DNA of 64,000 nucleotides. Origin: JALYXI01 sp963795835. GTDB lineage: Bacteria > Acidobacteriota > Terriglobia > Bryobacterales > Bryobacteraceae. A program made the translations under genes and the position numbers. The stretch lies in assembly GCA_963795835.1 (NCBI GenBank), contig CAWCJC010000003.1:1-64000 (forward strand), read 5' to 3'. Below the pieces are notes generated by a model. That model had not been told where the DNA came from. It saw only the letters and a program-made list of their open reading frames with translations, and searched no databases. Position 1 is the first letter of the stretch. Each line of letters starts with the position of its first letter. Shown here piece by piece: positions 53,146 through 61,591 of the stretch.

Positions 53146-54103
53146 CGGCCGTTACTCCATTTTCAAACTCCAGCCGGACGCGGCCCGCAAGTTCGGTGAT
53201 AGTTCGCGGCCACACCGCCACGCGATTCGGACCGGCCGTGTTCCTGACTTTTACGCGTGGCGCCGGAATGGAGAGCGTCACGCGATCGCCCAGAAGGCGG
53301 CCGGGGAAATAGCTTGTCGTCATCTCCTGCCCCAGCAGGCGAATGCGGCTTGTATTGCGCGCGGGGTCCAGCGCCAAGACTTCCGCCTGCAACAAATTCT
53401 CGATTCCAAGCAGCCGCGCGATCTCCGGAGTCTTAGGGCGGTCGTAAACCGCGCGGGGCGTGCCGGTTTGCAGGATTCTTCCGCCTTCCAGCACGATCAG
53501 CCAGTCGCCCAGCGCGAAGCACTCTTCCAGATCGTGCGTCACCAGCACGATGGGAATTCTGTACTCCGCGCGAACTTGCCGCGCCAGCGAGTACAGTTCG
53601 TTTCGCAGCACGGAATCGAGACCCCGCGCAGGTTCATCGAGCAGCAGCATGTGTGGCTCCGCGATCAAAGCCCGTGCAATGGAACAGCGCTGCTGTTGGC
53701 CGCCGGAGAGTTCGTTTGGAAATTTCTGAGCAAAGGGCGTAAGCCGAAATTGCTCCAGCATTTCGCTCACGCGGCGGTGGCGCTCCAGGCGGGGATGACG
53801 TTCCGCCCCAAACGCCAGGTTGTCCCAAAGCGTCATATGGGGAAACAGGGCGTGGTCTTGGAACACATAGCCGCAGTTACGTTGGCGCGGAGGTAAATTG
53901 AACTCGGCATCACCATCGAACAGGATTTGGTCGTTCAGAAGAATGCGGCCGCTATCGGGCTTCAAAAACCCGGCCAGACATTCCAGCGTCACGGTCTTGC
54001 CTGCACCACTTGGCCCGAACAGCACAGTCACTCCGGGCTGGGCCTCGAAATCCACATCGAGCGTGAACGCGGCAAACTGCTTGGCGACCCGTGCCTGAAT
54101 CAT
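52982..54103 (-). CDS. modC: ModC-like molybdate ABC transporter ATPase
   Basis: 373 residues. Walker A FGPSGAGKTVTLE, ELSGGQQQRCSIARAL, LLLDEPARGLDS and the switch His (LVTHDLEECFALGD). A C-terminal TOBE-like molybdate-binding region (residues ~235-330, including RNTSRIRLLGQEM) is present. It overlaps modB by 4 nt. Its tail runs on into thiE, so either the true end is earlier or the overlap is real. No modA (periplasmic binding protein) is in the window. Confidence 0.85.
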   Translation of the reverse strand: MIQARVAKQFAAFTLDVDFEAQPGVTVLFGPSGAGKTVTLECLAGFLKPDSGRILLNDQILFDGDAEFNLPPRQRNCGYVFQDHALFPHMTLWDNLAFGAERHPRLERHRRVSEMLEQFRLTPFAQKFPNELSGGQQQRCSIARALIAEPHMLLLDEPARGLDSVLRNELYSLARQVRAEYRIPIVLVTHDLEECFALGDWLIVLEGGRILQTGTPRAVYDRPKTPEIARLLGIENLLQAEVLALDPARNTSRIRLLGQEMTTSYFPGRLLGDRVTLSIPAPRVKVRNTAGPNRVAVWPRTITELAGRVRLEFENGVTADVDSAEFQKQSQWFAEFPPDALLHYGPQDSSFAAEYTEGDRGWGRSDPDSREGS

Positions 54104-54756
54104 CGGCGCTCCAGTTTATTGGCCGCGTAGACCGTGAGAATCGTAATGGCCGAAATCACCAGGACCAACGTTTTAGCAACGCCCGTATGGCCGCCTTCCA
54201 CGGCGTCATAGATCGCGACGGAAATGGTTTGTGTCTGTTTCGGAATATCACCGGCGATCATGAGCGTCGTGCCGAAATCACCAAGAGACCGCGCGAAAGC
54301 CAGAACCGTTGCGGCCAGAATGGAACGCCGCGCCAACGGCAGCGTCACGCGCCAAAACACGCGCCATTCCGATGCTCCCAGCGTTCGTGCCGCGCGTTCA
54401 TACGCGGGCGTAACGGATTCGAGCGCGGCTCGCGAAGACTTGACCAGCAGAGGAATCGCATGGACCGTGGAAGCCACCACCGCGGCCTCCCACGTAAAAA
54501 CCAGAGGGCCGCCGAACACTGACGCGTAGAGGTGCCCGATCGGCCCCTGATTGCCCAACAGGACCAAAAGGTAATAGCCCAGCACCGTCGGCGGCAGTAC
54601 CAGCGGTAGCGTCACAATTGCGTCCAGCAGTTCCCGGCCGCGAAAGGCACGGTTCGCCAGCAAGTAAGCGAGTGCCAGTCCGAGCCCAAGCGAAATAGCG
54701 GTGGCCAATAAAGCCACACGCAGGCTGAGGGTAAGCGGTGACCAATCGATCGGCAC
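54100..54756 (-). CDS. modB: ModB-like molybdate ABC permease
   Basis: 218 residues, five to six transmembrane helices. Conserved loops: LLDAIVTLPLVLPPTVLGYYL (the ModB signature near residues 40-60) and the EAA-type coupling loop RAARTLGASEWRVFWRVTLP. Works with ModC. Starts 17 bp from the divergent macro-domain gene, leaving little space for a promoter. Confidence 0.87.
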   Translation of the reverse strand: MPIDWSPLTLSLRVALLATAISLGLGLALAYLLANRAFRGRELLDAIVTLPLVLPPTVLGYYLLVLLGNQGPIGHLYASVFGGPLVFTWEAAVVASTVHAIPLLVKSSRAALESVTPAYERAARTLGASEWRVFWRVTLPLARRSILAATVLAFARSLGDFGTTLMIAGDIPKQTQTISVAIYDAVEGGHTGVAKTLVLVISAITILTVYAANKLERR

Positions 54757-54772
54757 AATTTACCATATCGTT

Positions 54773-55297
54773 ATGTTGCACTTCGAGCTTGGAGACATCA
54801 CAAAGATTCCGGTGGATGCTATCGTCAACGCCGCCAATTCCGCGCTGCAAGGGGGAGGCGGCGTGGATGGTGCAATCCATCGCGCGGGCGGCCCCAGCCT
54901 GATGGCGGAGCTTCGCAAAATTGGCCGCTGCCCCACAGGAAGCGCGGTGGTCACCGGAGCGGGACGTCTGCCCGCGAAGTACGTATTTCACGCGGTCGGG
55001 CCCGTCTACCGGGACGGGCGGCATGGCGAACCCGAACTGCTGAGAAGCTGCTATCGGACCTGCTTCGAGCTGGCGGAAAAACACGATGTGAAGCGCATCA
55101 GCTTCCCCGCTATCAGCACGGGCGTCTATGGCTATCCCATTGCGGAAGCAGCGGAAATCGCGGTTGATGAAGCGAAGAACTGGCCACAACTGGATATCCT
55201 TTACGTCCTCTTCAGCGAAGAAGCGTATCGCATCTTCAGCCGAGCAGGTGCCCCATCCGGTCGCGTTTCGTCTCCAGGTATGCCTGCCGGCTCTTGA
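54773..55297 (+). CDS. Macro-domain (ADP-ribose-binding) protein
   Basis: 174 residues from the ATG at 54773; an in-frame start at 54701 would overlap modB. GDITKIPVDAIVNAANSAL, then QGGGGVDGAIHRAGG and FPAISTGVYGYP are the classic ADP-ribose loops of MacroD/YmdB-type deacetylases. Hydrolyses O-acetyl-ADP-ribose or ADP-ribosylated targets. Overlaps the convergent ribA end by 62 bp. Confidence 0.9.
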   Translation: MLHFELGDITKIPVDAIVNAANSALQGGGGVDGAIHRAGGPSLMAELRKIGRCPTGSAVVTGAGRLPAKYVFHAVGPVYRDGRHGEPELLRSCYRTCFELAEKHDVKRISFPAISTGVYGYPIAEAAEIAVDEAKNWPQLDILYVLFSEEAYRIFSRAGAPSGRVSSPGMPAGS

Positions 55298-55823
55298 CAG
55301 GCATGACGATGGAAGGCACACGCTCCACCACGCGCACGCCCGCCTCTTCCATGGCGCGGACCTTATCCGGATTGTTCGACATGAACCGGATCTCCTTCAC
55401 GCCGAAGTCCTGCATGATCAACCCGGGAAGGATGTAGCTCCGCAGGTCCGATTCGAACCCCAACTGCTCGTTCGCCTCAATGGTGTCGAGCCCCTGGTCC
55501 TGAAGCTCATACGCGCGCAGCTTGTTCATCAGGCCGATCCCGCGGCCTTCCTGCGCCTCATAAATCAGTAGTCCGCGGCCTTCCTGCGCAATCGTTTGTA
55601 GCGCCAACTCCAGCTGCGCGCGGCAATCGCAGCGCAAGCTGTGGAATACATCGCCCGTCAGGCATTGCGAATGAATTCGCACCAGCGGCGGCGATTCCAG
55701 CAGGTCTCCCATCTTCAGCGCCACAGCCTCTTCCACCTTCCCTCCGGCATGGCGCTCGAAGCCGAAAATCCGGAAATGGCCCCAAGCCGTGGGGAAGTCC
55801 GCCTCAGCGATTCGTTTGAACAT
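55236..55823 (-). CDS. ribA: GTP cyclohydrolase II (RibA)
   Basis: 195 residues, RibA domain alone. VRIHSQCLTGDVFHSLRCDC contains the three zinc-binding cysteines, EGRGIGLMNKLRAYELQDQG the conserved GTP-binding Arg region, and TIEANEQLGFESDLRSY the closing motif. First step of riboflavin biosynthesis. No RibB (DHBP synthase) domain is attached, as in proteobacterial RibA. Confidence 0.93.
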   Translation of the reverse strand: MFKRIAEADFPTAWGHFRIFGFERHAGGKVEEAVALKMGDLLESPPLVRIHSQCLTGDVFHSLRCDCRAQLELALQTIAQEGRGLLIYEAQEGRGIGLMNKLRAYELQDQGLDTIEANEQLGFESDLRSYILPGLIMQDFGVKEIRFMSNNPDKVRAMEEAGVRVVERVPSIVMPVKSRQAYLETKRDRMGHLLG

Positions 55824-55861
55824 TAATAATGAATGACTTAGCTACATTATAATGGCTGCTG

Positions 55862-57169
55862 GTGGAACGGTTCTTTATCACGCTGCTCGTGAAATTGGGC
55901 GTCGTGGCTTCCATCGCCGCTTTCGTCATCCGTTACCAGCCTCTGCGCCGCATGCTGATGCGCGAATCGCGCACGCTTGAGGAGCGCCTGCGTCTCTCTT
56001 TCTGGTTCTCGGCGATCTTCGCTTCAGGAGTTGCCACGCGGGTCCTGGTGCGCTCTTATGAAGCCGTGGATTTCGGCCTTGAAGGCAGCATGCTCGCCGG
56101 TGTGGTGGGCGGGTACGTTACCGGTATGATCTCCGGCATTCTTATTTCCGTCCCCGCCATGCTGAAGCACGAATATCTAAGCCTGCCGCTCTTCGCGGCG
56201 ATTGGCATCCTGGGCGGCCTGGTGCGGGATCTTGCCTCCGACAAAGAAGACATCTGGCGCTTCTCCCCCATCTTCGATCTGAACCTGATCCGCGCCCTCA
56301 CGAAGGGCAAGAACTACCGTCGCGCGCTGGTCCATATCGTGTTCGTGGCGGCGATTCTGGTCGCCGAATTCCTGCGCCAGACGCTCGGCGACATCTTCCC
56401 CGGCCGCATCTTCTCCGTCGACGATAGCTGGCGCGATCCTAGTTTCTACCAGTCGCTCGCCGTCTATGCGACGACGTTCTTTGCCGTTGCCCTGCCCTTG
56501 AAGGTCTGGAACAACACCCGCACGGAAGTCAAACTGGAGGAACAGGAACGCCTTTTGATGCAGGCCCGCCTGGAAGCACTCACCAGCCAGATCAATCCGC
56601 ACTTTCTCTTCAACACGCTGAACTCCGTTTCCGCGCTGATCCGCACGGACCCGCAGGAAGCCCGCGTGGTGGTCCTGAAGCTGTCCCGCATCCTGCGCCG
56701 GCGCTTGCGGCAGAATGACGCCTTCGCCTCGCTCCGCGATGAGCTTCAGTTCATCAACGATTATCTTTCCATCGAAATGACACGTTTCGGAGAGAAACTT
56801 CGCTTCCGCGAGCGCATCGACCCCGAAACATTGGATATGCTTATCCCGAGCATGCTGCTGCAACCCTTGGTTGAGAACTCCATTAAGCACGGCTTGGCAA
56901 GCAAAGTGGAGGGCGGAGTGATCACCATTGAAACGCATCGACTGGAGAACGGATTACAGTTGGTAGTGCAGGATGATGGCGTAGGGATTCCGGAGGAACG
57001 TTTGGCGACTCTGCTTTCGGGGGGTATCGGCGTGAGCAATGTCACGGAACGCTTAAAGGTGCTGTTCGGTTCGGAGTACAAGATGCGAATAGAAAGCCAA
57101 GCTGGCCAAGGTACGCGTATCTCGATTGAAGTTCCCGAGTTTCAGCCCTCCTTCGCGGCCGCCTCCTGA
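55862..57169 (+). CDS. LytS/YehU-type membrane sensor histidine kinase
   Basis: 435 residues from a GTG at 55862. N-terminal transmembrane segments (residues ~5-210, about six helices, including MLAGVVGGYVTGMISGILIS) resemble a 5TM-LYT-type sensor. HIS_kinase region: EALTSQINPHFLFNTLNSVS (phospho-acceptor His), LLQPLVENSIKHGL (N box) and VQDDGVGIPEERL (G box). No LytTR response regulator is next to it; the next gene is a methyltransferase. Signal unknown. Confidence 0.9.
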   Translation: MERFFITLLVKLGVVASIAAFVIRYQPLRRMLMRESRTLEERLRLSFWFSAIFASGVATRVLVRSYEAVDFGLEGSMLAGVVGGYVTGMISGILISVPAMLKHEYLSLPLFAAIGILGGLVRDLASDKEDIWRFSPIFDLNLIRALTKGKNYRRALVHIVFVAAILVAEFLRQTLGDIFPGRIFSVDDSWRDPSFYQSLAVYATTFFAVALPLKVWNNTRTEVKLEEQERLLMQARLEALTSQINPHFLFNTLNSVSALIRTDPQEARVVVLKLSRILRRRLRQNDAFASLRDELQFINDYLSIEMTRFGEKLRFRERIDPETLDMLIPSMLLQPLVENSIKHGLASKVEGGVITIETHRLENGLQLVVQDDGVGIPEERLATLLSGGIGVSNVTERLKVLFGSEYKMRIESQAGQGTRISIEVPEFQPSFAAAS

Positions 57170-57170
57170 C

Positions 57171-57845
57171 ATGGCTGAATTGGAACTGCTTCAACGGGCG
57201 CAACTTCCCGCTTCACTACCGAGACAGACGCGCAAAGTCTACGACGCGCTCTCAGAGCTGTACCCGCTTTCGACCATGCTGTTCCACTCCTCCGCGCATC
57301 GCCGCGCGCTTGAGCTTTCCGGACTGGAAGAGGGGATGCGGGTTCTTGAGGTTGCTACCGGGTCGGGCGAGATGTTTCGCAGATTGGTCCGTTCCAACCG
57401 AACCGGCCAGACTGTTGGTGTTGACCTCTCCCCTAAAATGGCCGCGCGTACGCAGCGGGTGGCGCGCCGCCAGTTCCCCGATAGCAACGCCGATTGCCAG
57501 GCTGTGGACGCGCGAGCCATGCCTTTCCGCGATGAATCCTTCGATGCCGTGGTCTGCTGTTACCTTCTGGAGTTATTGCCCTGCGAAGACATTGAATCCA
57601 CAGTCAGCGAATTCCACAGAGTGCTTCGGCCCGGCGGCCGCCTGACGTTGATTCTCATTGGCCAGAATGCGGATTTCTTCAACTCTGTATATCAGGTCTG
57701 CACCAGGGTGGCGCCGGCATTCTGGGGCCGCCAGGTAGAAGAGCGTTTACCCGCGATTATTGAATCTCGGCAGTTTCGTATTCTTCGAGACGAAAAGGTC
57801 CGCCAGATCTTCTATCCTTCCCGGGTCCTGGTCGCGGCCCGATAG
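57171..57845 (+). CDS. SAM-dependent methyltransferase (class I)
   Basis: About 224 residues from the ATG at 57171, 1 bp after the kinase stop; upstream in-frame starts overlap the kinase. MRVLEVATGSGEMFRRLV is the SAM-binding motif I, TVGVDLSPKMAARTQRV the acidic loop II, and VVCCYLLELLP motif IV. Resembles UbiE/MenG-type or generic methyltransferase domains; substrate unknown. Translationally linked to the kinase gene, so it might be regulated with it. Confidence 0.88.
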   Translation: MAELELLQRAQLPASLPRQTRKVYDALSELYPLSTMLFHSSAHRRALELSGLEEGMRVLEVATGSGEMFRRLVRSNRTGQTVGVDLSPKMAARTQRVARRQFPDSNADCQAVDARAMPFRDESFDAVVCCYLLELLPCEDIESTVSEFHRVLRPGGRLTLILIGQNADFFNSVYQVCTRVAPAFWGRQVEERLPAIIESRQFRILRDEKVRQIFYPSRVLVAAR

Positions 57846-57908
57846 CCCGGCCCCGGGAAAGTGTACTAAAGTTAGTTGTAGTCCTCTTTTCGCAGACCCT
57901 CTCTTCCC

Positions 57909-60225
57909 ATGCCTTCGTACTCGGTTGTTCTCCGTCGAATTATTCAAGTACTAAGCGTATTGGTGGTTCTGATCATTGTCGCGTATGGAGCGGTCTACGT
58001 CTCGTTTTCGCGGCTGGTTGACCGCAAGCTGGAACAGGGGCCGTACTCCGGTTCCGTCGCACTCTATTCGAAACCAACCATTCTGGAATCGGGAGACGTG
58101 GCGACGGGGGAATCCGTAGCGCTGCAGCTTCGCCAAAGTGGTTACGGAACGGAAAAGGGCAATCTGATGGGCTCCTATGCCCAGAGTCCCGATGCTGTGG
58201 AAATCTATCCGGGGCCGCGCTCCTACTTCCGCGCCGATCCCGCGAAAATTCTGTTCCACGATGGCCGCATCACCTCGGTCTTGTCTCTTAAGGACAACAG
58301 GCAGATTGGTTCGTACGCTCTGGAGCCCCAGGCGATCGCCTCGATGAACGGCGGCAATAGCGGCAAGCGGCGATTGGCGCAGTTTCGTGACATCCCAAAG
58401 GTCCTGGTGAATGCTCTTCTTGCGATTGAAGATAAGCACTTCTTCGAGCATGCCGGCTTCGATCCATTCCGCATCCTCAAGTCTGCTTATATCGACTTAA
58501 AGTCGGGACGCAAGGAGCAGGGCGGATCGACTCTTTCGATGCAGCTTGCCCGCAATCTCTATCTCGATTCCGCGAAGAGCTGGCGCCGGAAAGCTTCTGA
58601 GCTGGCCATCACTCTGGTTCTGGAGCAAAAGCTATCGAAGCAGCAGATTTTTGAACTTTACGCGAATCAGGTTTATCTGGGCCGCCATTACGGCTTCACG
58701 ATTCAAGGGTTCGGCGAGGCGGCACACGTATTTCTTCCGGAAGAATCTTTCGGAGTTGACTCTGCCAGAGGCCGCGCTGCTTGCCGGCTTGGTACAGCGG
58801 CCCAGTTATTTCGATCCGGTCAACCATCTGGACCGCGCCACGGAAAGGCGGAATCTGGTGCTGGCCCAGATGTTACAAAATGGAGCGATCACGGCGGACC
58901 AGGAAAGGGCAGCTGCCGAGACCCCTGTCCATTTGGCCCCCGCGACCGTGGATGGAAGCGGTTCTCCCTACTTCCTCGCTCTTGTGAACAGAGAGTTGCA
59001 GGCGCATTTGGCCGGGTCTCGCGACTCCGTTGAGCGTGTCTATACTACGCTCGATCCGGAGTTGCAGAAAGCTGCCGTAGATTCCATCGCTTTGGGAATG
59101 ACGGAAGTAGACAAGCTGGTAGCCCGCAAGAAGACAGGCGGCGTGCGTCCTGAAGCGGCGCTGATTGCCATGGACCCGCATACCGGCGAAGTGTTGGCCG
59201 CCGTAGGAGGCCGCAACTTTGGTGCCAGCCAGGTTCACCACATCGTCGCGATGCGGCAGCCTGGCTCCGTGTTCAAACCTTTCGTTTACGCTGCCGCACT
59301 CGCACCGGGCGCGGATGGCGTTTCGCGTTTCACGCCCGCCTCTACCGTAGTGGATGAACCGTTTACCTTCCACTTCGACAACGTGATTTATCAGCCTGGG
59401 AATTTCGGCGGACATTTTCATGGGCGCGTAACTTTTCGGAACGCTCTGGCAAAATCGATGAACATTGCCGCGGTTCGCGTGGCGGAACAGGTTGGTTTCG
59501 GCAAAGTAGTGGCCCTGGCCAAAGCGGCGGGGATCAACAATAGCATCCAAGCCACTCCCGCAGTGGCGCTGGGAGCTTATGAAGCCACGCCGCTCGAAAT
59601 GGCCGGCGCCTACACCATCTTTGCCAATCAGGGTGAATACATTCAGCCGACTTTCGTCAGCCAGGCATTCGCGAATCAAGGAAAGGTGATCTATTCCGCG
59701 CAGCCCGCGCATCGCCGCGTGCTGGACACCGGCACGGCCTGGATCATGCAGGACATGCTGGAGGAAGTGCTCCGGAGCGGGACAGCGGCAAGCGTGAAGC
59801 GGCGCGGGTTGCTGGTGGAGGCGGCGGGCAAGACCGGAACATCCCGCGACGGCTGGTTCGCGGGCTTTACTGAGGACCTGATCTGCGTTGTGTGGGTGGG
59901 GTACGATGACAACCGCGATCTTGACCTGGAAGGCGCCAAATCCGCGCTTCCTATTTGGACTGAGTTCATGAAACGCGCCGTTCAGTCCCGGCATTCCGCG
60001 CAGCATTTACCGGGTCCGCCGAAATCCGTGGTGCAGGTCACAATCGATCCTTATACGGGTTTGGTGGCCGGCCCTGATTGCACGGCACGGAAGAGCGAAT
60101 ACTTCCTCCGAGGTTCTGCACCCACGCGCATCTGTTCGCACGTCCAATTGGAAGACCCCGAAGCGCCTGCGGGCCTTCCTGTCTCGTCGGATCTGGCTGC
60201 GAAGCAGGTGGAAGTAAATCACTGA
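57909..60225 (+). CDS. Class A penicillin-binding protein, frame broken once
   Basis: Residues ~15-38 form the transmembrane anchor (VLSVLVVLIIVAYGAVYV). The GT51 glycosyltransferase follows: NALLAIEDKHFFEHAGFDPF, QGGSTLSMQLARNLYLD, FELYANQVYLGRHYG. The first frame fails after EAAHV near 58730; the next continues at once with LSELTLPEAALLAGL and the transpeptidase: SVFK (SxxK), AKSMN (SxN) and AAGKTGTSRDGWFAG (KTG). Skipping one base at 58725-58740 restores a 772-residue bifunctional PBP1-like enzyme. Builds peptidoglycan. It is followed directly by an rlpA-like gene (TGATG overlap). Confidence 0.93.
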
Positions 60226-60684
60226 TGCGTGCGGCTGGCGTTTTATTCGTTCTGGCTGTAAGCGCCCAGGCGCAGAATTCGAAACCCTCACCCATCGGAT
60301 ATTCCCGAGCTGAGGCTGCAGCCAGAGCTGCGGCGCGTCCCGCGAATGACACTGAGGTTTCGCCCGCACCGAAGAAAGACGTAGCTCTTCAGAAATTGAG
60401 CGACGATACGGGTCCTGCTTGCTTTTACCGGCAGAAGAACCTCACGCCCTAATGACGCGGCCTCTGACCCGCAGCAAGCTCCGCTCAACGCTTCGCATCC
60501 CACCTTGCCCCTGGGAACCCGCGTGAAGGTAACCAATCTCAGCAACAAGAAATCAGTGATCGTCTCGATTTCAGAACGTAGCAATCCCAGCGATTACGTG
60601 ATTTGCGTCAACTATCCGGCGGCGGAGAAGCTGGGTTTCCTTCGCTTGGGTGTTGCGCAGGTTCACGTGGAAAAGTTCGAGTAG
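60225..60684 (+). CDS. RlpA-like double-psi beta-barrel protein, frame broken once
   Basis: The ATG overlaps the PBP stop. Signal peptide RAAGVLFVLAVSAQAQ. The first frame ends with KNLTP-stop at 60452; the next continues SDPQQAPLNASHPTLPLGTR, then VKVTNLSNKKSVIVSISERS and AAEKLGFLRLGVAQVHVEKF, the RlpA-like fold. Skipping one C of the CCC at 60447-60449 gives 152 residues. The catalytic DRGP segment of lytic RlpA reads ERSN here, so activity may be lost. RlpA proteins act on or bind denuded glycans, fitting the PBP neighbour. Confidence 0.75.
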
Positions 60685-60693
60685 ACTAAGGGA

Positions 60694-60846
60694 ATGACCG
60701 ACACCGCTAAGAAATGCGCCCACCCCGCCTGCTCCTGCATTCCGGAGAAGGGCGAAAAGTATTGCAGCTCCTACTGTAAAGACGCCGGTAGCGACGATGT
60801 GGAAATCTCCTGCGATTGCGGCCACCCAGGCTGCGGTTTGAGCTAG
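60694..60846 (+). CDS. Bacterial metallothionein (SmtA/BmtA-like)
   Basis: 50 residues with eight cysteines and two histidines: KCAHPACSCIP, KYCSSYCKDAG and CDCGHPGCGLS. Cys spacing and the CGHxGCG end match the SmtA/BmtA family that binds Zn, Cd and Cu in a zinc-finger-like fold. An AAGGGA site is just before the ATG. It ends inside the start-proximal neighbour region: the stop overlaps the end of the convergent zinc-ribbon gene by 4 bp. Too short for standard ORF cut-offs. Confidence 0.82.
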   Translation: MTDTAKKCAHPACSCIPEKGEKYCSSYCKDAGSDDVEISCDCGHPGCGLS

Positions 60847-61577
60847 GCCGAAGCGAACTCTTCAAAGCTTTGCGGGGCTTCGTAGTAGATGATCCGCTGG
60901 CAGCTTTCGCAGGTCATGATCTTCTGCCCCTGCTTCAGTTCCTGCATGAATTGCGGGCGTAAGGCAACGCGGCATTTCGAGCAGCGTCCGTCCACGGCTT
61001 CCACGATCGCGATTCCCGCGCGTCCCTTACGAATGCGTTCATAGAGCGTGAGCACCGCGGCGGGAATGCTGGCCGCCAACGTCTTACGCTCTTCCATCAA
61101 CTGAGCGACGGCTGCTTTATCTTTCGCCGTTTGCTCTCTTGCCGAAGTTTTCTCCGCTTCCACTTGCTTCTTCTCTTCCTTCAGCGAAGTTTCGGCGGCC
61201 TTCACGTTCTTATCGAGCGGCTCAGAGGCAGTCATCAACTCCAGAATGCGATCTTCACACTTCCGGATTTCGCCTTCGCAAAATCCAATCTCGTTCTGAA
61301 ACGCTTTGTACTGCTCATTGGTTTTAGCCGTAAGCATCTGATCTTTCAACTTTGAGATCTTCTGCTCGTTCACTTGGATATCGCCTTCAGCCTTCTTGCG
61401 GGTGAGTTGGTTGGCCGTCAATGCGGCCTGATCTGCCTTCAGCTTCTGTTCGCCGCCGAAAAGCTTCTTCTCGATTTCCGCAATGTGTTTCGGGAGCGTC
61501 GCGATTTCACGCGTCAACTCCATCACGCGATTGTCCAATTCTTGCAGTCGTACCACTACCTGAAGATCTTGAACCAT
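60843..61577 (-). CDS. Coiled-coil zinc-ribbon protein (DUF164/CT398-like)
   Basis: 244 residues. A long helical hairpin (residues ~10-175, MELTREIATLPKHIAEIEKK onward) is followed by a C4 zinc ribbon (CSKCRVALRPQFMQEL, later CESCQRIIYY). This is the CT398/DUF164 family, whose members are suspected to interact with transcription or flagellar machinery. Function here is unknown. It lies 14 bp downstream of murJ on minus. Confidence 0.85.
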   Translation of the reverse strand: MVQDLQVVVRLQELDNRVMELTREIATLPKHIAEIEKKLFGGEQKLKADQAALTANQLTRKKAEGDIQVNEQKISKLKDQMLTAKTNEQYKAFQNEIGFCEGEIRKCEDRILELMTASEPLDKNVKAAETSLKEEKKQVEAEKTSAREQTAKDKAAVAQLMEERKTLAASIPAAVLTLYERIRKGRAGIAIVEAVDGRCSKCRVALRPQFMQELKQGQKIMTCESCQRIIYYEAPQSFEEFASA

Positions 61578-61591
61578 GTAATTTCAATTTA

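Noticed and set aside
19670..60684. Programmed +1 frameshifting as the explanation for all frame breaks
   Set aside because: Preferred explanation is base insertion errors: sites share no common slippery codon, and in most cases the wrong frame continues for tens of codons rather than stopping at once. Kept only as a hypothesis for read-level checking.
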